Assembly (NCBI RefSeq): GCF_902364025.1
Contig: NZ_CABJCG010000012.1
Span: 17,939 to 81,938, forward strand
Length of the DNA stretch: 64,000 nucleotides
Reading direction: 5' to 3'
Source of the DNA: Enterocloster lavalensis
GTDB lineage: Bacteria; Bacillota; Clostridia; Lachnospirales; Lachnospiraceae
In this document: in pieces, positions 27,901 through 33,590 of the stretch
How positions within the stretch are numbered: position 1 is the stretch's first letter
Layout of the letters: the number at the start of each line of letters is the position of its first letter
Notes under the pieces: generated by a model
Seen by the model: the letters and a program-made list of their open reading frames with translations, nothing else
Databases searched by the model: none
Told to the model about the DNA's origin: nothing
Made by a program: the position numbers and the translations under genes

Positions 27901-28261
27901 TAATTTTAGACCCATTATCAATCTGCAGAATAGTTGCATATCCGGTATTCATATAGGTGGTTATAATCTGGGAGGTATAATCCTTAACATATTGGTTGTC
28001 GGCAGCGTTAATCAGTCCATGGAGATCAAATCGCAGCGTGGTTCCCGGCGAAGCGCCGGCGCCATTCTCTCCCGATCCGGCGCTGGAAACCCACCCCACA
28101 ATCGTCCCCTCACTTTTGGCTGCCCCAAGGTTTTCACTTGGAAGCTCCGTGGATGCCATTGCCAGGATCCCCCCATTGGTCCACACCAGGCCGCAGGTAA
28201 GGCAGAACACCAGCAGAGCCGAAACAAAACGTTTCCATATTTGATATCTTCTTATATTCAC
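21986..28261 (-). CDS. Giant surface protein with beta-helix, InlB-like and wall-binding repeats
   Basis: A 2091-aa exported protein, likely starting at GTG 28261. The N-terminal signal is FVSALLVFCLTCGLVWTNGG. Residues about 300-510 look like a right-handed beta-helix (ITITSTNFTTDG, LRLTDIALDGAG, EVINDVLIEDNQ). Several InlB/MucBP-type units follow (YGYVFKGWSSNPP, YRFGGWFIDADDSGD, YNYTVEHENQ-like). The C terminus has a Gly-rich linker and aromatic wall-binding repeats (GKWYYCNTEKEG, GHWYYLDPVSGEMALGWKQM, GKWYYFSPVGG). It has no LPXTG motif. It is expected to act as a long adhesin or surface fibre; the ligand is unknown. Second-largest source of operon length after the combined neighbours. Confidence 0.9.
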   Translation of the reverse strand: MNIRRYQIWKRFVSALLVFCLTCGLVWTNGGILAMASTELPSENLGAAKSEGTIVGWVSSAGSGENGAGASPGTTLRFDLHGLINAADNQYVKDYTSQIITTYMNTGYATILQIDNGSKIKANGPTNGSVENLTSLGVELKIALSASPDNKYIFADYYIYDTNGQGGENGRDVKMGTGADIMIGGGTGNPSQNDDRATIYKNDNGFHMVNSKVYTTFDCITNDDSLGVTPPDTRWVGNFSDWGRNVFNESEEDISSGQDSGLAYSWNFKLRPYEMVHKRVAFAIRDTSYYVSASGGTNADSTNGTYGDPFKTIDYAIQRIGNKKGYVYVMDYPAISAPISLTGSKQDITITSTNFTTDGTPVSGIKTLQRNSSYSGELFNVSGGAILRLTDIALDGAGVRSSDPLVKASAGRLEINSGANLKNCKGSPESMGSAVNITGSASLSMNFGKVSENRSEGKGAVYFDSSGTFEVINDVLIEDNQTPSGGKANVYLGEGMVITVNGDLGGGRIGVTTAKQPEASPGGMATVAAHEVKVAVPGTGSSVNTAPSPFVDNFFADLAKEDGLGVYVAVGTKNLAGAGENNDRNAVLKKNGLQISRFIREAGTGAPIAGAQSLPPISAASGDPVDLAPPGGILGYELTGIVIEQGTPPTLQGNLESGSNFGKVTGTMPNQDVTVYYELSKIESKIIFESNGGTPEPPTLTGTYNEPVNALLPTISRYGYVFKGWSSNPPDSPHGPNYISKLPDKYPFSPVTYYAIFEADPNVKFNYTVEHENQSGTVVFKTTTQENKYSVDTPLHEVKKNVKGYLWSQEDSSTIPTQYSYNGTPQDVGTFQTNGGFDGKMPGQDATVQFRYKVDYENPDNRYLLTVKHETGNFNEVAPDETSLHFPEDEITMQPVNKYGYKCVGYEFVRGHQSFDNASGLTYAITQNFDDDFVFNGLMPNQPVTLTYLYQATNRYELSIRYEDKNTGDEALRNIIPPILAGQITADRAVGGSYEEQYGYTITNPNIDRLVKPDGATIWFSSYNNDWGGTMPNDDTQVIYRHDRIPSKWADITYKADGKGSLQGGEGVSPDVQALTDGEFKASVLINDGTDKGRNKAYTLSQIKEKRLMPVPKAESEYYRFGGWFIDADDSGDLNGDETILAQDYQFEGPAVLTAHFEENPDAWITIAFEAGEHGSINTGEALTLRTTYDKKWSDIQGSTPQCTPQVNYLPDGWYANGEPVEDDTPLVNGQTYTMEFYPDPAVFGTDVSAPNALAGLNTQGKGRVTIFGTAQGYKYILTDLTGEVLAVNKGNILTSRTYFDGLYPGMPYIVYEATGNTRVETGDLIGTIQGTVSDGTQVVTPVVETNYQVFYDEEEEGKTQLLIKPADSASDYALLNHAGNVVHTPQTGAGGWQKPSGNPASLEFTGLDYNKEYTVVARPTGRNEMTAEERGEYGSTIAMDPGGELELPEYIIETVNGDVVSVGDTEVGGSRYEEAHKGDRVSITADPVDGAGRPFSHWEFAIGSVKGLGDTVHQREISFTMPDSNLVLGAVYQREASPSNAEVVYEVRGGSRGELALDPDAVQDLEDELTTDADQELMQVNRADVTYKVVYRKNGVKASESNAIKASGLYEMEHEDAYKEAWGLDVSIERYVNGRRVDRASASNASFKTYVQLDRKDVDMMDYQLFELVHDPDEGEISVSQVPMDYDPEETGGLFTFTATEGSRYVMVYNRAYRLYFLNNTVPVESRYRYCFKVRRNEWPGQDYYETEYAGVEEQLDHFISPEGADFNYMGWSYRPDKLREFDPERKITRKTYVYAFYEDNVQEVNRAREELEKAILEAIGLSDDHFLKLQESKKLKEFIEKAQEVLDREPKATIGQLEDALEDLKEDTAPYRELLEERYDDYHHIQEDGNKGGSGGGGGGGRGTKKAPFNDTAPKSYLVGTNGTWVETTGANGEKQYQFRLNGGNILRGMWARLEYPETGQTGDAGWYRFDGDGNMQSGWICDEMGKWYYCNTEKEGNYGRMATGWKQDQGDGHWYYLDPVSGEMALGWKQMDGKWYYFSPVGGGTYTYDPTKGKWIFGGGNGRPLGSMYQNEVTPDGYSVGPDGAWIQ

Positions 28262-28279
28262 TTTTCACATCATCTCCTG

Positions 28280-29920
28280 TCATTCGAAATTTAATTTTTC
28301 TTCATCCAAAAGTCCGTCCGGATCCGGGGGCGTGTCGGGACCCGCGATGATTCCTCCCGCATATTTATCGGTCTTGTTGTCAGGATCATAGTGATAGAAG
28401 CCGGGGCCGTCCGGGCCGTTGTGCCATTTGGGTTTGTGCTCATCGTCCACCCTGGCCGCAAACTGTCCGTTGATGACAAGAATCCACCCCCCGTCTCCAT
28501 CCTCTAAAACTTTTTTGCTTCCTGACACAGTTTTCCCCCTGGTGTTGACCACCCGGTAGGTATCCGCTTCATCCCGCACAACGCCGTAGCCGAATTCCCG
28601 GTCTGCTTCCAGCCTTAATCCATTTATATAGTAGGAATCCTTTACACGCTTCAGCTCATTTCTGCTTCCGTAGGCAATTCCATTGCTTTTAAACCCAAAG
28701 GTAAATACCCCGTCAGCCAATTCTACCGACACCTCATCCCCTGTCTGCATAGAGCCGTCGTTCAGCTCGTCCGGGGAAAAGAAATATAGGTCCGCCTTCT
28801 CTCCCCCATATAGATTTCCGTCCTTAAAATCCTGGGATGACCACACGTCCGGGTCGTACTGGGCAACAAAGGTACTGGATCCGTCAAAAAGGACAAAACC
28901 GGTCTGCATCCTGCCCAGACCATCAAATGCATAACGGCGTCCATTGATTTTCTTGATCCGGTCCCGGTAAACCTCGCCGTTCTGGTCCGTGTGCCACCAA
29001 CTGTACTCACCGTCATTGCTGTCATCCTCTGCCAGCCCCTCCTCAGGGTACATCCAGAACCAGCTGTCCTTTAACAGCTTTCCACCGTCGTAGCCTGCAT
29101 AGAACCGGGCCGACAGCTCGCTGGAGGGATTGCTCTTGTCCGCGTTGCTGACGCTGCCCGCCTTCGACCACCAGGGAAGCATAATTCCGTATTCATCAAA
29201 TCCATAGGTGACTCCATCGATATTCCTCTGAACCAAACGATCGCCTTTACTTCTCACCTTTTTGGACCGGTTGTTGAAATACAGCCATATCCGGTCATAT
29301 TCATTGTAATCCCTTCCACTGATACTGCTGGTAATGTCATCCAGCGCATATGGATCTATCTCCGAATAATCCAGCCAGGCTTCGGTGAGCAGCGCGCCGT
29401 CCTCTCCCGCATAGCACTCCCCCTCCACCATAGGATCGTCGTCCTCATCCAACGGTTCCCCGTCCCGGTCAAACCACCCCGTAAGCATACGGCCATTTTC
29501 GTCAAACATATAGGTCTTACCCCCGATGGTTTTCCTCGGGGTGGAGGTCTTGCGGTAAGCCTTGCCGTTACCGCCGAAATAATACCAGCCGGCCTCATAG
29601 CCCGAATCCTCATCCTCCTGTGCCAGAACCCAATCGTTCTCGACCCGTTTCCCTTCCTCATCTACATAGTAGAGGCCGCTTCCGTCCTCCACAAAGCAAT
29701 CCCTCTTCATGACACCGTCAGAGCCCAGGTAAAACCAGGCGTCCCTGGACTGCCTCCAGACATTCCGCACCGGGTTATCCTCATCATCCAGGTACTTCCA
29801 TTCTTCTCCGTCACTGGTCCAGCCTTCAACAGCGTACGCCGTCTTCGCCTCTATCCCGGCAAGGGAAGCTGCTGCAATGACCAGAGCCGAAGCCATCACT
29901 GCCATTTTCCTTTTTTTCAT
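28280..29920 (-). CDS. Secreted cell-wall-binding repeat protein
   Basis: A 546-aa exported protein. The start is ATG 29920 (MKKRKMAVMASALVIAAASL) because AAGGA lies 8 bases upstream; an ATG at 29935 is too close to its site. After the signal peptide almost the whole protein is aromatic CW_binding_1-type repeats (EEWKYLDDED, DAWFYLGSDGVMKRDCFVED, GWYYFGGNGKAYRK, KTYMFDENGRMLTGWFDRDG). Unlike typical family members there is no recognisable separate enzymatic domain. It may be a wall-anchored scaffold for the two larger proteins. It lies 18 bases before the 2091-aa gene. Confidence 0.88.
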   Translation of the reverse strand: MKKRKMAVMASALVIAAASLAGIEAKTAYAVEGWTSDGEEWKYLDDEDNPVRNVWRQSRDAWFYLGSDGVMKRDCFVEDGSGLYYVDEEGKRVENDWVLAQEDEDSGYEAGWYYFGGNGKAYRKTSTPRKTIGGKTYMFDENGRMLTGWFDRDGEPLDEDDDPMVEGECYAGEDGALLTEAWLDYSEIDPYALDDITSSISGRDYNEYDRIWLYFNNRSKKVRSKGDRLVQRNIDGVTYGFDEYGIMLPWWSKAGSVSNADKSNPSSELSARFYAGYDGGKLLKDSWFWMYPEEGLAEDDSNDGEYSWWHTDQNGEVYRDRIKKINGRRYAFDGLGRMQTGFVLFDGSSTFVAQYDPDVWSSQDFKDGNLYGGEKADLYFFSPDELNDGSMQTGDEVSVELADGVFTFGFKSNGIAYGSRNELKRVKDSYYINGLRLEADREFGYGVVRDEADTYRVVNTRGKTVSGSKKVLEDGDGGWILVINGQFAARVDDEHKPKWHNGPDGPGFYHYDPDNKTDKYAGGIIAGPDTPPDPDGLLDEEKLNFE

Positions 29921-30009
29921 CCTCTTTTCCTTCATCCTTCCAATATAAAATATCTATGTAAACCCTTTTAGGGATTATTTTCCAATGTCAGCACCCGGTC
30001 TGCCTTTTA

Positions 30010-30813
30010 TTACAACCCATTGTGCAGGAAATCCAGGTCCATCTCTTCCTGCGTCATAAATTTCCACGTGCTGCCTCCAAGACACTTGTCCCACGTAATA
30101 TCGCAATAAATCCATTGCCCATCCAGCCAAATCCTGTTCCAGGCATGGTTTCCCCTGTAAACCGGTTCGCATGTAAGGCCTGCCATTCTGCACAGAGACA
30201 AATAAGCGGACACATAACCCCAGCATACGGACTTCCCCTCCATCACAGCATGGTAAACCGTACGGTTTTGCAGCGACTCATCGTAGGAAACATGGTTATA
30301 AATCCATTGGTAAAAAAACTCCGCCTTTTCTCTGTCCCCCAGGTCACGGGCCGCTCCGGCCAGCCCGGCCAGCTTATCCTGCACCTGTCTGTGCTGCCCC
30401 AGGGCCAGCCCGGGATTGTCACAGGAAAAGAAAATGGCATAATCCTCCTCCCCCTCTCTCACCGAATACAGGGTAACGGGCTCCTTGCCCAGATAGATAT
30501 AGCGGTTAAAATACCGGCCAAAAGAATGGGCTTCTTCATCGGAAGAAAAACGCGCCTCCGTCCCGGTTTGCTCCTCCCGGGAATTCCCCCGGCCCAGAGC
30601 CTCAATCACCAACGCCCCCTGGCGCTCATATTCGAGGCTGCGGACCGTCATGTCATTCGCAGAAAGACCAATGAACGTCTCTTTCCTACTTTCTTCCTCT
30701 GTTCCTGCCGGTGGCCGGTCCGCCATCCCATTCACAGCGAAGGAGGAATAAAAAAGCATATAAAGAGCCGCCGTCAGACAGATTCCGGCCTTTTTCATTC
30801 TCTTCCCCACCAT
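30010..30813 (-). CDS. Secreted transglutaminase-like protein
   Basis: A 267-aa protein and first gene of the surface operon. ATG 30813 follows GGAGGGGGG; ATG 30798 (MKKAGICL) is an alternative. A signal peptide or N-terminal anchor (AGICLTAALYMLFYSSFAV) is followed by a transglutaminase/protease core with the full triad: C197 in GKSVCWGY, H223 in GNHAWNRIW and D238 in YCDITWD. The family either crosslinks Gln and Lys side chains or cuts peptides. Next to wall-bound surface proteins, crosslinking or processing them is plausible. Its start codon lies 15 bases outside the invertible segment. Confidence 0.88.
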   Translation of the reverse strand: MVGKRMKKAGICLTAALYMLFYSSFAVNGMADRPPAGTEEESRKETFIGLSANDMTVRSLEYERQGALVIEALGRGNSREEQTGTEARFSSDEEAHSFGRYFNRYIYLGKEPVTLYSVREGEEDYAIFFSCDNPGLALGQHRQVQDKLAGLAGAARDLGDREKAEFFYQWIYNHVSYDESLQNRTVYHAVMEGKSVCWGYVSAYLSLCRMAGLTCEPVYRGNHAWNRIWLDGQWIYCDITWDKCLGGSTWKFMTQEEMDLDFLHNGL

Positions 30814-30827
30814 CCCCCCTCCCTCTC

Positions 30828-30854
30828 TACAACCGAATGTCTCTTTTGTTGTAA
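30828..30854. repeat. Left inverted repeat of the invertible segment
   Basis: A 27-bp sequence, starting TACAACCGAATGTCTC and ending TTTTGTTGTAA, whose reverse complement matches 31092-31118 at 26 of 27 positions. It lies between the promoter segment and the transglutaminase start. Confidence 0.9.
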
Positions 30855-31091
30855 AGCCAAACCGGGGAAAACGGTTGATTCGGAAGATAACAAGAACGAT
30901 TAACAATAATTCATGTGAAATATCCGGAGAAATCCGGTTTCAGAAAAACGGCAACTAATCAGGCCCGGTCTCATTATGTGACCTGGTCTGATTGCTGTGC
31001 CAAAAATAATGTCAAATATTGTAGAAAAATGTAGAAACCTATGTAAATCTGTGATATGATATAATATGTTTTACCAGATATAAATTCTTAA
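30855..31091. promoter_or_regulatory. Invertible promoter segment (237 bp)
   Basis: The DNA between the 27-bp inverted repeats is AT-rich and non-coding. It contains TGATATAAT (31057-31065), an extended -10 reading rightwards, away from the operon, preceded by direct repeats of TGTAGAAA (31020-31027, 31030-31037). A 14-bp hairpin (30957-30970 with 30980-30993) is followed by GTTTTT only when read leftwards, so it would stop read-through from the recombinase gene in this orientation. Inversion maps the -10 to about 30881-30889 facing the transglutaminase. This is the expected design of a recombinase-driven ON/OFF switch. Confidence 0.82.
31060..31065 (+). promoter_or_regulatory. -10 element inside the invertible segment (OFF orientation)
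   Basis: TATAAT with TG at 31057-31058 gives an extended -10. The region 17 bases upstream (ACCTAT) is a poor -35, and the TGTAGAAA repeats just upstream may bind an activator. It presently points into the 3' end of the recombinase gene. Confidence 0.7.
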
Positions 31092-31118
31092 TTACAACAA
31101 AAGAGACATTCCGTTGTA
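31092..31118. repeat. Right inverted repeat, inside the recombinase 3' end
   Basis: The inverse partner of 30828-30854 with one mismatch. It encodes the last eight residues (YNGMSLLL) and stop codon of the recombinase, so recombination within it leaves the gene product nearly or fully unchanged. Confidence 0.9.
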
Positions 31119-31973
31119 AGGGGTCAGGATCAATCTCATACGCTCCAGCTGTTTCCTGTGTTCACTCCCGCTTTCCATAGTATAAATTCGAGTCGTGTTG
31201 ATGTCCCTGTGTCCCAATATATCGGCCAGCTTGGACAGATCCTTTGTCATGGCATAGTACGTTCTTGCAAACAGATGCCTCAGATTGTGGGGGAATACCT
31301 TCTCCCGGTCTACTCCCGCCTCCAGCCCCAGGGCTTTCATTTCCCTCCAGATGTTGCTCCGGTCCAAAGCCCTTCCGCTTCTTGTCACAAATATCATTCC
31401 TCTCTCAATCCCCTTTTTTCCTGCGTAATCCAGCAATACTTTACAAAGCCTCTTTGTCAGCAGAACGGTTCTGATCCTGCCCTTGCAATCCACCTCCGCC
31501 TGCCCTTTCCCGGCCGCCTCCACTGTGATATAGGGAAGCTCGGATACACGGATTCCGCTGGAACAGATCGTTTCCAACACCAGGCAAATTCTCTCCTTCC
31601 CGGATTCAGCCGCTGTTTTTACCAACCGCTGGTATTCCTGCTTTGAGAGCTCCCGGCTCTCCGGATAAAAGGCGTTCCGGGTGATCTTTAAAAATTTTGT
31701 CTTGCAGTCCTGCCAGCTCCAAAATTTAAAAAAACCGTTTAATGCAGCCAACGCTCCATTCACGGTTACGGGAGCCATATTTTCACGTAAAATGCTTTTC
31801 CAGCACACAACCATTTCCTTGCGGACGGGCCTGTTGTTTGCAAACTCCATAAAATTGGTCAGGTGATACGCATACCTTTGTATGGTGTCCCTGCTCCTTT
31901 CACAGTGCTCCAACCATTTACAATATTCACGAATCTTCTGAGCTGTCATCATTCTGTCCTGATTATTCTTCAT
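31092..31973 (-). CDS. Tyrosine recombinase (DNA invertase)
   Basis: A 293-aa site-specific recombinase of the XerC/integrase family. It has an N-terminal SAM-like core-binding domain (residues 10-95) and a catalytic domain with all residues: R142 (SSGIRVSEL), K164 (DCKGRIRTV), H229 and R232 (PHNLRHLFA), H255 (LGHRDINTT) and nucleophile Y264 (TRIYTM). The length is typical of small invertases controlling phase-variable promoters. AGGAGG precedes ATG 31973. The adjacent inverted repeats are the probable substrate. It is transcribed towards the surface operon. Confidence 0.93.
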   Translation of the reverse strand: MKNNQDRMMTAQKIREYCKWLEHCERSRDTIQRYAYHLTNFMEFANNRPVRKEMVVCWKSILRENMAPVTVNGALAALNGFFKFWSWQDCKTKFLKITRNAFYPESRELSKQEYQRLVKTAAESGKERICLVLETICSSGIRVSELPYITVEAAGKGQAEVDCKGRIRTVLLTKRLCKVLLDYAGKKGIERGMIFVTRSGRALDRSNIWREMKALGLEAGVDREKVFPHNLRHLFARTYYAMTKDLSKLADILGHRDINTTRIYTMESGSEHRKQLERMRLILTPYNGMSLLL

Positions 31974-32144
31974 CGCTGCCTCCTGCTAGTCTGTAATATC
32001 GGTAGTATTCTGTCCCAATGGCTAAAACCCCATTCCCTGTAACGCCGAAAATGGTTTTATCAACTATTATAATCAACAAATGGTTCCGGCACCTCAATGT
32101 TTCGGATGTCTTATTAAACTAACTGGAAATATGGATTGGTTCCT

Positions 32145-32181
32145 CTTTTAAAATTAAAAAAAGTGCCGGACACGGTCCGGC
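32145..32181 (-). terminator. Leftward intrinsic terminator, distal
   Basis: GCCGGAC (32165-32171) pairs with GTCCGGC (32175-32181) around ACG. Read leftwards the stem is followed by ACTTTTTTTAATTTT. It isolates the recombinase from the GyrI-like gene. Confidence 0.82.
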
Positions 32182-32239
32182 AAATTGATTTGGTCTGTCT
32201 GTCAGTTGTAAATAAACGTGAGATATATCCCCCGCACAT

Positions 32240-32274
32240 AAAAAACGGCATGAGGAACGCGAAGTCTCATGCCG
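32240..32274 (-). terminator. Leftward intrinsic terminator, proximal
   Basis: CGGCATGAG (32246-32254) pairs with CTCATGCCG (32266-32274). Read leftwards it is followed by TTTTTTATG. It is a strong terminator for the GyrI-like gene. Confidence 0.85.
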
Positions 32275-32343
32275 GGGCTTATACCGTTCGATGAAAGCGA
32301 ATGCAGGCATCGGGTCCCTTCGCCCAGAGATATAAAACCGGCC

Positions 32344-32979
32344 CTACCCCTTCATCTTCACCGGATGCCGTATCACCGTCCTCCACTTTTCCGGCGCGGA
32401 CCGTCTCGGGTCGGACAGATAGATTTCATGGTGCAGGCGGTCTCCGGAGAAATCGTTCTCATACCCGTTTTCCTCTAAAAACGCATCCAGCACGGCCACG
32501 GTCGCGGGTTCGTCGTCGTAGGATCCAAGGTGCATGATCTGCACGCACAGCCCCTCGTCAACCGTCAGGAACTCCGCCATGGAACAGTCCAGCTTTTTCT
32601 TCCTGGAAGCCTCCTCCACCGCCCAGTCAAAGTCCTCCCGCTTCACGAAATCCGGCAGGCGGATCACGGAAATCCAGTTAAAGCGGCTCTTGTCCGAATA
32701 ATCCACGCCCAAAGTGCCCTCCTGCCACCAGAAGCCCTCCAGAGGCGGCACCACATACTCGAAAAAGCCCTCGATCCGCCGGGAGCCCTTGTAGCACATC
32801 TTGATGGTGTAGGCCACGGCGTACAGAACGCCCACCGCACGCTGATAGTCCCCGCCCTCCTGATTGGGATCCCCGCTTCCCCGGACCGCAATGTAGCCCG
32901 CCCGCGGCACCGTGACAATCTCCGGTTGATTCCCGGGCATATAAAACTTCCTGTACTCTTTCTTGAAATCAAATGCCAT
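32344..32979 (-). CDS. GyrI-like small-molecule-binding domain protein
   Basis: A 211-aa stand-alone protein of the GyrI-like/SOUL-type ligand-binding fold (MAFDFKKEYRKFYMPGNQPE, PRAGYIAVRGSGDPN, VVPPLEGFWWQEG). Such proteins occur alone or fused to AraC/MerR regulators and bind or hydrolyse small hydrophobic compounds. There is no DNA-binding domain here. A GGAGGGAA site precedes ATG 32979. It is a single-gene unit with two terminators. Confidence 0.88.
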   Translation of the reverse strand: MAFDFKKEYRKFYMPGNQPEIVTVPRAGYIAVRGSGDPNQEGGDYQRAVGVLYAVAYTIKMCYKGSRRIEGFFEYVVPPLEGFWWQEGTLGVDYSDKSRFNWISVIRLPDFVKREDFDWAVEEASRKKKLDCSMAEFLTVDEGLCVQIMHLGSYDDEPATVAVLDAFLEENGYENDFSGDRLHHEIYLSDPRRSAPEKWRTVIRHPVKMKG

Positions 32980-33086
32980 CGGTAATTCCCTCCTTTTCCA
33001 CTATCATACCACGTCAAACACGACATCCTTCTGTCATGTTATTGAAGTTTGCGCGGAAAATCACGTGCCCTCTATCTCGGCAGGGA

Positions 33087-33590
33087 TCAGAAGCTTCGCA
33101 GCGTCTCCTCCTCGCCCTCGGTGGTGGTGTCGATGGAGCGGATCTCCACCTCGTAGCCGAAGCGCTCGTCCACCTTCACATACACCGTCTCCCCCGCCTT
33201 GTGGCCCAGAAGCGCCTTGCCCAGGGGGGAGTCGATGCTGATCAGCCCCTTCAGGGAATTTCCCCGCACCGTGGTGACGATCTTGTAGCGCTCTGTCTCG
33301 TCGTCCTCGGGAATGTACACCTCCACGGTGTCATTGAGGCCCACCTCGTCCGAGGAGGACTTGTCGGAAATGATCTTCGCAGTCTTGATCATGCGCTCCA
33401 GATAGCGGATGCGGCTCTCGTTGCGGTTCTTGTCCTGCTTGGCCGCCTTGTACTCGAAGTTTTCGCTCAAATCCCCGTGAGCCCTGGCCTCCTTCACCGC
33501 CTCCAGGCATTCCTTGCGCACCACCAGCTTCCGGTGCTCGATCTCCTCCATCATCTTGTCGATGTCGCTCTGAGTCAGTTTGTCATACAT
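33087..33590 (-). CDS. GreA/GreB-family transcription factor coupled to Wadjet
   Basis: A 167-aa Gre factor. The N-terminal coiled coil starts MYDKLTQSDIDKMMEEIEHR, contains the ENFEYKAAKQDKNRNESRI region near its middle, and the C-terminal FKBP-like domain is typical (DTVEVYIPEDDETERYKIV, SIDSPLGKALLGHKAGE). Gre factors enter the RNA polymerase secondary channel and stimulate transcript cleavage. ATG 33590 overlaps the jetD stop by 8 bases, so translation is coupled to the defence operon. It could be a second Gre copy with a specialised role; a housekeeping greA elsewhere in the genome cannot be checked here. Confidence 0.88.
   Translation of the reverse strand: MYDKLTQSDIDKMMEEIEHRKLVVRKECLEAVKEARAHGDLSENFEYKAAKQDKNRNESRIRYLERMIKTAKIISDKSSSDEVGLNDTVEVYIPEDDETERYKIVTTVRGNSLKGLISIDSPLGKALLGHKAGETVYVKVDERFGYEVEIRSIDTTTEGEEETLRSF

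Larger units (their letters stand above)
31974..32343. other. Gap upstream of the recombinase
   Basis: Contains a leftward TATAAT with no good -35 near 32055-32062, a candidate recombinase promoter, and two leftward terminators described separately. No gene is seen. Confidence 0.5.

Noticed and set aside
31010..31015. Leftward TTGACA in the invertible segment as a second promoter for the surface operon
   Set aside because: At 17 bases downstream the -10 position reads ATCAGA, which is poor, and a hairpin with a T-tract follows, so leftward transcription from here seems unlikely.
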